This document shows, in pieces, positions 16,614 to 23,212 of a stretch of 40,674 nt of DNA. Made by a program: the position numbers and the translations under genes. Position 1 is the stretch's first letter; every line of letters begins with the position of its first letter. The notes beneath the pieces are model-generated. The model was not told the origin of the DNA and ran no database searches. It worked only from the letters and a program-made list of their open reading frames with translations. The stretch is from Phycisphaerales bacterium (GTDB lineage: Bacteria > Planctomycetota > Phycisphaerae > Sedimentisphaerales > Anaerobacaceae). The stretch is taken from positions 1-40,674 of the forward strand of contig CP070675.1 of assembly GCA_020352215.1 (NCBI GenBank), given 5' to 3'.

Positions 16614-18395
16614 CTATCGCAGAGGCATGACCTTAAAGCTCCAGACCTTCCCGACGCTTGTCCCGGCGGAACTAATCTGGTCGATACGCCAGTAGTAGGT
16701 CTCTTCCCCCTCTAAAGGGACCTCAGCAGGGACATACTCGGTAAGAACGCGCGGCTGGCGCTGCCGATAGATGCCCCGTGTCGTTTCAGTGGCGGTGCCC
16801 ACTAAGATCTTGCTCGTGCCGAGATACACCTCCTGCCATGAGGTATCCGGACAGGCCCTCCAGCTCAGCTGGGGATAAGGACTGACCCCGGTTGCGCCGT
16901 CGGGCGGGTTTGGATTACCCGCCTGACAGGGCGGCGGCCCAAGCCATCCGACGTCGGCGAGCCAGCGATTGGCCATCGCGGCCACGTCGGGGAAACGGAC
17001 ATACTGATCTCTATCTATGTCGGTGGTGACGTACTGCTCCGGCCCTTCGTAATTGCAGGGCCAGCCTGTATCCGTGCAATCCAGCCAGTCATCTGCTAAC
17101 AAGGCGAGGTCAAGAAAGTCCACTGTCTCGTCGGCATTGATGTCTTCGCAGCCATGTTGGGAGATCGCCCATACCTTGTTCTTTTGGTCGGTGATTAGCA
17201 CGGTGTTATCTTTTGCATCGCTGACGACTATGACGTTGTCGGCTGCGATCACCGGGAAGTTCAGCCACGCCTCGCCACGGAATTGATTGCCTTCCGCACC
17301 ATTGGGCTCTACTACGCGCAGGTAGCCATCGTCGCTGGCGGCGTAGATGAGGCCATTGCTGCCAACGGCCAAGGTGAAGCCGCCTATCGTGCCCAAAGGG
17401 GCTACCCATTTGATATTGCCGTTGGGCTCAACCGCTCGCAGGTACGGGTCATCGAGGCTGACGTAGATTGTTCCATCCGGTCCCAAGGCCGGCTCAGACC
17501 AGCTGTCTACCGTGTACCAGTCAGCGTAGTCGGAGGCGAACCAGGCTGTGCAGGGGTCAGCCAAGTCCGTTGACCAGATTATTGTGCCGTCGGCGGGTTC
17601 GATTGCATAGAGATTCGTGTCGAACAACAGCGTCTGGTATATCGTGCCATCCTGCGCGACTACGGGCGAGGTGAACGGCCAACCTTCGGATTCAAAACCA
17701 CAGGCCCACTTTACCTCGCCATTGTTCGGATCGAGTGCGTACAAGGTCGGGTCGTACAATCCGCCGACGTAGACCGTGCCGTCGGCGCCAATCGCCGGTG
17801 ATGCGAAGATGGCACCTGTGGGTACTGCACCGGGTCCGGTTGTCTGGAACGTCCATAACTCGCTGCTGTCTTGTGCCAGCGCGTAGAGTGTGCCATCCTG
17901 CGAGCCGGCATAGATGTTGTTGCCGTCTGACGACACTGCCGGCGATGAAGAGACGGGACCTGCGGTGGGGTACGTCCATCGCACATTGCCGTTTGTGTCA
18001 ACCGCGTGGAGTGCTCCTTCTTCACTTCCCACGTATACGCTGCCATCCGGACCTATTGTTGGAGAACTCACGAGCGGTGAGTTCGCGTCGTAGCTCCAGA
18101 GCAAAGAGCCCTTGGTGTCAAGCGCATACAGCTTCCCGTCTTCACAGGCGATGTGAACCCTGCCGTCGTGGCCGACAGTCACGCTGCTTGGCACGGCGCC
18201 GCCGGTCTCGAACTCCCACTTGACACATCCTGACTCAGGCCCTTCATGCTCGCCAAGGCCCGTCCGCCGGAAATCGCCGCCGAGTGATTCCCACACCGGT
18301 TTGGGCTGCCGGACGTCGTTGCCGAAGATGGGGGTCTCGATAGGGCAGACAGCGGCAAACAGCCACAGATTCAAGAAGAGAATCGCACGTTTCAT
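16614..18395 (-). CDS. Secreted PQQ-type beta-propeller with dockerin repeats (cassette 2)
   Basis: A 593-residue exported protein with a signal peptide at residues 1-25 (start ATG 18395, AGGGA eight bases upstream). Seven or so PQQ/BamB-like blades follow, for example SSPTIGPDGSVYVGS, TLYALDPNNGEVKW and SPVVAQDGTIYQTLL. Two dockerin-like calcium loops come next (DINADETVDFLDLALLADDWL-type and DIDRDQYVRFPD). After these is a fibronectin-III-like tail beginning PNPPDGATGVSPYPQLSW and containing YYWRID, a unit often seen in planctomycete surface proteins. No PQQ-dehydrogenase catalytic motif is visible, so the propeller is probably a binding scaffold. Its blades are paralogous to the protein at 10834. 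It leads an operon with two pseudopilin-like genes. Confidence 0.85.
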   Translation of the reverse strand: MKRAILFLNLWLFAAVCPIETPIFGNDVRQPKPVWESLGGDFRRTGLGEHEGPESGCVKWEFETGGAVPSSVTVGHDGRVHIACEDGKLYALDTKGSLLWSYDANSPLVSSPTIGPDGSVYVGSEEGALHAVDTNGNVRWTYPTAGPVSSSPAVSSDGNNIYAGSQDGTLYALAQDSSELWTFQTTGPGAVPTGAIFASPAIGADGTVYVGGLYDPTLYALDPNNGEVKWACGFESEGWPFTSPVVAQDGTIYQTLLFDTNLYAIEPADGTIIWSTDLADPCTAWFASDYADWYTVDSWSEPALGPDGTIYVSLDDPYLRAVEPNGNIKWVAPLGTIGGFTLAVGSNGLIYAASDDGYLRVVEPNGAEGNQFRGEAWLNFPVIAADNVIVVSDAKDNTVLITDQKNKVWAISQHGCEDINADETVDFLDLALLADDWLDCTDTGWPCNYEGPEQYVTTDIDRDQYVRFPDVAAMANRWLADVGWLGPPPCQAGNPNPPDGATGVSPYPQLSWRACPDTSWQEVYLGTSKILVGTATETTRGIYRQRQPRVLTEYVPAEVPLEGEETYYWRIDQISSAGTSVGKVWSFKVMPLR

Positions 18396-18470
18396 GGTTT
18401 TATCCCTGATCGGCCGTCGATCCCTCGTTGCCATCGCCGCACTTTCCATGGAGGGGATGTTCAGTCCTAT

Positions 18471-18499
18471 ATTATAGGCCGAATCAGTACGAAAGGCAA
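18471..18499 (-). promoter_or_regulatory. Promoter of the propeller/pseudopilin operon (cassette 2)
   Basis: On the minus strand TTGCCT (18499-18494), a 17-bp spacer and a perfect TATAAT (18476-18471). Transcription would begin about 70 bp before the start codon at 18395. The consensus quality implies a housekeeping sigma factor, not necessarily the ECF factor nearby. Confidence 0.6.
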
Positions 18500-18552
18500 G
18501 AAAAAGACCTGCAGACGCCGGGTTTGGCAGCCCTGTCTGAGGGGGTTTTTTG

Positions 18553-18581
18553 TTGACAGCAGGGCGATTTATCTTTAGTAT
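18553..18581 (+). promoter_or_regulatory. Promoter of the HEAT-like protein gene
   Basis: TTGACA (18553-18558), 17-bp spacer, TAGTAT (18576-18581), with a T6 tract just upstream. The start would lie about 170 bp before the ATG at 18757, leaving a long leader. Confidence 0.5.
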
Positions 18582-18631
18582 ACATAGTTCAGGGACGAAT
18601 ATCTATTACGACGCGGGGTGTGTAGCCGCAG

Positions 18632-18724
18632 TTCAGGTGAAAAGCACCGAAACAGCAATGTAGTGAGGGTAAGGGTGCCCGATGCCAGCTTTCATGTGTC
18701 CTCAGAGACGAAGCAGGACCTGAA
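18632..18724 (+). promoter_or_regulatory. Possible structured leader RNA, class unknown
   Basis: TTCAGGT (18632-18638) is exactly complementary to ACCTGAA (18718-18724), enclosing about 80 bases. Inside are a small hairpin GGTG-AAAAG-CACC and a competing pairing GCACC/GGTGC. The element lies between the promoter at 18553 and the ribosome-binding site of the gene at 18757. It matches no riboswitch class I can recognise, so calling it regulatory is inference. Confidence 0.3.
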
Positions 18725-18756
18725 ATGGAGCAAAAGGCTTTTTTGGAGATAGTTCA

Positions 18757-20547
18757 ATGTTTGACGGAAGAACTGCCACAACAGTCTTGTTAATCGGACT
18801 TTGTGTAGTTGGCGTGGGTTTCGCCCAGAGCCTCGACGAGAACTGGAATGACTTCCTGCACTACACCAAGATCGGCCGCTTCGACTTGGCCAAGGGCTAT
18901 GCGCAGGCGGTCCTGCAAGGTGAACCCGATCCCGTCAAGCTGCTTGAGCTGAGCCAGGACAATCCTCAGGGTTACGATATTCTCCTGCGGGTCCACGCGG
19001 CCGCGCCGGATGCCGAACTCGCCGATCTAACCGAGCAAGTGCTCGGGCTCATTGAGCGAGGCAGGTTTATCCGCCGGTCCAGCCCGAAGATCATCGTGGA
19101 GGAAATAGCGAGGCTCAGCACGACCCCTCGCGGCAAGCTTACCGCCACCAAGCGGTTGAAAGCCGCGGGCGAGTACGCGATTCCGTATATGCTCGCGGCA
19201 ATGGCCGACCCCGCACGGCGGGCCGAGCTGTCCAATATAATCGAGACGCTCCCGCAAATCGGCCGTCCTGCTATCAGGCCGCTTGCCGCGGCGCTGCAGA
19301 CCGACAATATGGCCGTCAAAGCCGAGGTAGTCAGAGCACTCGGCAAGATCGGCTATCCACAGTCGTTGGCCTACCTGAAATACGTGGTCGAGAAGAGCGA
19401 TTCCGCTGAGATTCGAGGCCTTGCGGCTCAGAGCATCAGGCAGATTGACCCGGCCGCCGCTCAGATATCCGCTGCCCAGCTATTCTTCCAACTTGCTGAG
19501 AACTACTACTATCACTCCGAATCGCTGGCCCCTGCGAAGGACGCCGATGCCGCCAACGTATGGTTCTTGAATTCGGCGGGGCGGCAGCTGACATGGAAGG
19601 GTGTTGATCCGAGCTACTTCCACGAACTCATGGCCATGCGCTGCTGCGAGTGGGCGCTGAAGGCCGACGAAAGATTCGGCAACGCGATCGGGCTCTGGCT
19701 GGCCGCCTTCTTCAAGGCTGAGGCCACCGGCCTGAGCATGCCCGACTACTTCGGCGAAGCGCACGCCGGCGCACTTGTGTACGCCACGACCGCGGGCCCT
19801 GAATATCTTCATCAGGCATTGGCGCGGGCCGTCAGGGATAACAACGCCGATGTGGCGCTCGGTGCGGTCGAGGCGCTTGCAACTACGGCCGGCGAGAAAT
19901 CGCTGCTCTACGTCCTGGGCCCGACCCAGCCGCTGCTGCAGGCCCTGTCCTTCAACGACCGGGCGGTTAGATACAGCGCTGCGATCGCCATGGCAGCAGC
20001 CGGACCCGTACAACGCTTTCCTGAGAGCAGGTTGGTCGTGACCAACCTGGCCGACGCCATTAGTCAGCGGAACGGATCGGCCGGTGACACAGACCGGTGG
20101 AACCAGGAGCTGGCCGATAGCTATGCCCTTCGAGCGGCCGAGGTCATGCTCAAACTCGCCGAGAGCCGAAACGCCGTCGTTGATTTGTCTCTGGCTCAGG
20201 CGGCTCTTCTCGGCGCCACAGAGGACGAGCGACCGGAAATCAGGATCCTTGCCGGAGGGATTCTGGCTTATCTCGACAGCCCCGCTGCCCAGCGGGCAAT
20301 CACCGCAATGGCCTTGGATGCCGGCAACGACCTCAACGTGCGGATACCCGCCTTTGACTCGCTGGCCGTTTCGGCAAAGTTGCATGCGAGCATGCTGAGC
20401 GAGCAGATGATAGACGCCATCTACGCTCTTATCAGCTCGGATGCGACGGACCCCGACCTTCGCGGCGCCGCCGCCGCCGCCTTCGGTGCCCTCAATCTCC
20501 CCAGCCGAAAGGTGAAGGACCTCATCCTGGACCAGGCAAAAAGCTGA
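18757..20547 (+). CDS. Exported HEAT-repeat-like protein
   Basis: A 596-residue protein with a signal peptide (residues 1-23, ending near GFAQ) and a long alpha-helical body. Helical repeats such as IGRPAIRPLAAALQTDNMAVKAE and LGKIGYPQSLAYLKYVVE resemble HEAT or PBS-lyase-type units in the first half. The region around 400-590 is again helix-rich and alanine-rich. I see no catalytic motif. Such proteins usually serve as protein-binding scaffolds, here probably in the periplasm. The start at 18757 has GGAGA seven bases upstream. It is a single gene between its own promoter and a 322-bp gap, so it appears monocistronic. Specific function unknown. Confidence 0.8.
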   Translation: MFDGRTATTVLLIGLCVVGVGFAQSLDENWNDFLHYTKIGRFDLAKGYAQAVLQGEPDPVKLLELSQDNPQGYDILLRVHAAAPDAELADLTEQVLGLIERGRFIRRSSPKIIVEEIARLSTTPRGKLTATKRLKAAGEYAIPYMLAAMADPARRAELSNIIETLPQIGRPAIRPLAAALQTDNMAVKAEVVRALGKIGYPQSLAYLKYVVEKSDSAEIRGLAAQSIRQIDPAAAQISAAQLFFQLAENYYYHSESLAPAKDADAANVWFLNSAGRQLTWKGVDPSYFHELMAMRCCEWALKADERFGNAIGLWLAAFFKAEATGLSMPDYFGEAHAGALVYATTAGPEYLHQALARAVRDNNADVALGAVEALATTAGEKSLLYVLGPTQPLLQALSFNDRAVRYSAAIAMAAAGPVQRFPESRLVVTNLADAISQRNGSAGDTDRWNQELADSYALRAAEVMLKLAESRNAVVDLSLAQAALLGATEDERPEIRILAGGILAYLDSPAAQRAITAMALDAGNDLNVRIPAFDSLAVSAKLHASMLSEQMIDAIYALISSDATDPDLRGAAAAAFGALNLPSRKVKDLILDQAKS

Positions 20548-20869
20548 CAAGAAAGTGGAAAGGGCAATATCACTTTCTGGTCGTCCTGAGCGCGCGGTGG
20601 GGTGTCCCTTAAGGAAATCGCAGCGCAGTCGAAGGATCTGCCCTCCGAGATGAGCGGCTCGCCCCACAGAAGTCCGCTGTCGAACTGCATGAATCTTGCC
20701 GGCCATGCTTTAGTTGCACCCGCCTCGCCAATGCCTTTTCCTACCTCTGATCCAATCCCGAAATGCGTCCTTGCCTGCTGGTTGACGGGCCAAGTCGCGC
20801 ATACTACAATGCGAGCCGAAGGCTAAGGTCTGCGTTGCTGTTAGATGTTCGTTGGTGAAAGGATCCCAA
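20548..20869. other. Intergenic region with repeat-like remnant and promoter
   Basis: No gene is visible. GTCCTGAGCG (20582-20591) and GCGCAGTCGAAGGATC (20623-20638) resemble the two halves of a dispersed intergenic repeat (CCTGAGC...GTCGAAGGA) seen in many environmental genomes, separated here by about 30 bp. The promoter at 20782 lies downstream. Confidence 0.4.
20782..20810 (+). promoter_or_regulatory. Promoter of the epimerase-kinase operon
   Basis: TTGACG (20782-20787), 17-bp spacer, TACAAT (20805-20810); five of six matches in each box. Transcription would start about 50 bp before the epimerase ATG at 20870. Confidence 0.65.
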
Positions 20870-22150
20870 ATGTCAATTGATAAAAAGCAAGTATCCGCCT
20901 GTCTCGAAGAGTGCAGGGAGCATCTGACCGGCGAGCTGCTGCCTTTTTGGCTACACCGCTGCAAGGACGAGGTGAACGGCGGCTTTATTACCCACTTCGA
21001 CGAGGACGGCAACTACGGTGGCGAGGATGAGAAATCCATGCTGGCTCAGGCTCGCACCGTGTATTCGATGGCGTCAGCCCATCGGGCAGGCTATGGCGGC
21101 GGCAAGTGCGCAGAGTACGCCAAGCACGGCGTCGATTTCCTCATCGATAAGATGTGGGACAACGAACACGGCGGATTCTTCTGGACCACCGACCGCAAGG
21201 GCAACGTGGTCATCGACAAGAAGATCCTCTACGGCCTAAGCTTCGCCATTTACTCACTCAGCGAATATACGCTTGCCACCGGTGACCCGCGCGGCCGCGA
21301 ATATGCAGAGAAGGTATTCGACCTTGTCAAGAAGCATTGCGCTGACACGATGTACGGGGGGTACTTTGAAATGTTTGAGCGGAACTGGAATTTGTGCGGG
21401 CCAGGCAGCCAGGGCGGTGACAGAAAGACCCTCGATGTCCACATGCACCTGATGGAGGCCTTCACCACTCTGTACGAATGCACGGGCCGGCAGATACACC
21501 GCCGAACCCTGCTCGAGGACATCGACCTTCTCATGAAACGAATCCTGCACCCCAAGTACGCGACCGGCATTCCGCAGTTCACCGTGGATTGGAAGGTCGC
21601 ACCGCAAATCAAATTCGACGTCGTTTGGGGCTGGGACCGTTTCGCCGAGGGCGGCACTAAAGAGCACGCCGAGGACAACACTTCAGCAGGTCACAACGTC
21701 GAGTTCGCCTGGCTTCTCGCTCATGCAACTGACGTCCTCGGTTCCGGATGGGACGACTACAAAGACGTTATCAAGAAAGCGATGGACCACGGGATGAAGA
21801 ACGGCATCGATCCCGAGTATGGCGGTGTCTACACCGAAGGTCCGCACGCAGGCGGCGTCTATGATATGGAGAAGGAGTTCTGGCAGCAGGCGGAGGTCAT
21901 GATTGCGATGCTCGAAGCCTGCCTACGGTTTGACGTGGACCCCTATTGGGATGCCTACGCAAATGTCCACCGTTTCGTCTTCGACAAAATGATCAACCAT
22001 CCTGTTGGCGAATGGTGGCCGTTGCTCACCCGAGAGGGCAAACCTATCTGGACGCACATGAGTCACTCGTGGAAAGTCAATTACCACACTATCCGCTGCA
22101 TGGTGCAGTGCATCAACCGTCTCGAAAAGATACTTGAAACACTCGACTGA
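20870..22150 (+). CDS. AGE-family epimerase (cellobiose 2-epimerase-like)
   Basis: A 426-residue (alpha/alpha)6-barrel sugar epimerase, cytoplasmic (no leader). Family features are HGGFFWTTDRKG, DVHMHLMEAF, AGHNVEFAWLL and WKVNYHTIR. His275 and His406 lie where the catalytic acid/base pair of cellobiose/N-acylglucosamine 2-epimerases is expected. The expected reaction interconverts C2 epimers, such as glucose and mannose at a reducing end, but the true substrate cannot be read here. I start at ATG 20870, preceded by AAAGGA; an in-frame TTG at 20852 is less likely. It is the first gene of a three-gene operon with an unknown enzyme and a sugar kinase-phosphatase, suggesting that it supplies a C2-epimerised sugar for phosphorylation. 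Confidence 0.88.
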   Translation: MSIDKKQVSACLEECREHLTGELLPFWLHRCKDEVNGGFITHFDEDGNYGGEDEKSMLAQARTVYSMASAHRAGYGGGKCAEYAKHGVDFLIDKMWDNEHGGFFWTTDRKGNVVIDKKILYGLSFAIYSLSEYTLATGDPRGREYAEKVFDLVKKHCADTMYGGYFEMFERNWNLCGPGSQGGDRKTLDVHMHLMEAFTTLYECTGRQIHRRTLLEDIDLLMKRILHPKYATGIPQFTVDWKVAPQIKFDVVWGWDRFAEGGTKEHAEDNTSAGHNVEFAWLLAHATDVLGSGWDDYKDVIKKAMDHGMKNGIDPEYGGVYTEGPHAGGVYDMEKEFWQQAEVMIAMLEACLRFDVDPYWDAYANVHRFVFDKMINHPVGEWWPLLTREGKPIWTHMSHSWKVNYHTIRCMVQCINRLEKILETLD

Positions 22151-22163
22151 CCCGGACCCGCAC

Positions 22164-23195
22164 ATGCAATACAGAGGCAAATACAAGATCTTTGACACCA
22201 CAGGGATCAGTAGGTATCCACTGAGTACGCGCACCAACAAAGTGAGACTCGACGATCTTGTGCTGCCCGGCGATGTTGACGGCCTTGTTGTCGACTTGCC
22301 CGATGAAGTCACCCGTGACATCGAGGCAATTGCTCGGGCGGTCGTATCGGCCAGAAAGGCCGAGTCACCGGTTGTGCTTTTCACCGGCGCTCATCTGATC
22401 AAGAACGGTCTGGGGCCGCTACTGGCCGACCTCGTTAGGCGTCGGCTTATCAGCCTTGTTGCCGGCAACGCCGCCACTGCCATCCACGACTTTGAGCTGG
22501 CCCTAATCGGCCAGACAAGTGAGAACGTCCCTGATGGGCTCGGCAAGGGACAGTTCGGAATGGCCCATGAGTTCGCCTACATCAATCAGGCCCTTACGGC
22601 GGGTGACAGGGATGAGCTGGGTTTTGGTGAGGTGCTCGGCAAAGTGATCTGCGAAAAGGCATTTCGCCGTCAGGCTCTCACGTCGGTTGCCGACTGTCAC
22701 TCGCCTCCGGATTTCCAGCATCGCGACGTCAGTGTTCTCGCCACCTGCCATGAAAACGACACGCCTTTCTGCGTCCACGCTGCAATAGGGGCCGATGTGA
22801 TCGATCAGCACCCATCGTTCGATGGTCGGGCCAAGGGCGGCTGCTCGGGCAGAGATTTCCTTATCTATGCGAACGAAATAGCCAAGTTCACAAACGGAGG
22901 CGTTGTATTGAATATCGGCAGCGCCGTCACCGGCCCGGAAGTCCTGCTTAAGGCCGTTTCGATGGCTGCCAACACAGGCAATGTCCCCAAGAACCTCACT
23001 ACTGCTGACTTCGATCTGCGTGATTTTCAACCGGGCCAAATGATCGACGAATCCTCTCAAGGCTATTACTTCCGTGACCAAAAGAGTGTCGTGACAAGAA
23101 TTCCTCAGGCCTTTGCCGGGAAAGGCTATTATGTCCAGGGCGACCAGAAGCAGACATTCCCATTGCTATACAGAATGATTCTCGACCGAGCATAG
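22164..23195 (+). CDS. Conserved protein of unknown function, possibly Rossmann-like
   Basis: A 343-residue soluble protein that I do not recognise with certainty. VVLFTGAHLIKNGLGPLLADL followed by LVAGNAATAIHDFELA resembles the nucleotide-binding part of deoxyhypusine-synthase-like proteins. The lysine-bearing active-site block of true deoxyhypusine synthases is not evident. Other striking stretches are DCHSPPDFQHRD, AIGADVIDQHP and NIGSAVTGPEVLLKA. I chose ATG 22164 (MQYRGKYKIFD), 13 bp after the epimerase stop; ATG 22134 would overlap that gene by 17 bases. Neither has a clear ribosome-binding site, so translation may be coupled to the epimerase. Its place between epimerase and kinase suggests a sugar substrate. 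Confidence 0.6.
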   Translation: MQYRGKYKIFDTTGISRYPLSTRTNKVRLDDLVLPGDVDGLVVDLPDEVTRDIEAIARAVVSARKAESPVVLFTGAHLIKNGLGPLLADLVRRRLISLVAGNAATAIHDFELALIGQTSENVPDGLGKGQFGMAHEFAYINQALTAGDRDELGFGEVLGKVICEKAFRRQALTSVADCHSPPDFQHRDVSVLATCHENDTPFCVHAAIGADVIDQHPSFDGRAKGGCSGRDFLIYANEIAKFTNGGVVLNIGSAVTGPEVLLKAVSMAANTGNVPKNLTTADFDLRDFQPGQMIDESSQGYYFRDQKSVVTRIPQAFAGKGYYVQGDQKQTFPLLYRMILDRA

Positions 23196-23212
23196 CTAAG
23201 AGGTATTCATCA

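Larger units (their letters stand above)
18396..18756. other. Divergent intergenic region with two promoters
   Basis: No gene is visible. It contains a minus-strand promoter for the propeller operon, a plus-strand promoter for the HEAT-like gene and a potentially folded leader on the plus strand (described separately). The stretch CAGACGCCGGGTTTGG...GTCTG (18510-18540) could form a short hairpin before a T-run but has no upstream plus-strand gene to terminate. Confidence 0.6.

Noticed and set aside
16614..18395. PQQ-dependent dehydrogenase
   Set aside because: Blades are PQQ-like, but no calcium/PQQ active-site residues or cytochrome motifs are visible; a binding scaffold is more likely.
18632..18724. 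Cobalamin or c-di-GMP riboswitch
   Set aside because: A few words (GGTGAAAA, CGATGCCAG, CAGGACCTG) recall cobalamin elements, but the B12-box order and core are missing, and the GEMM core is also missing.
19480..20706. 408-codon open frame on the minus strand
   Set aside because: Shadow of the HEAT-like gene, with no ribosome-binding site or family features.
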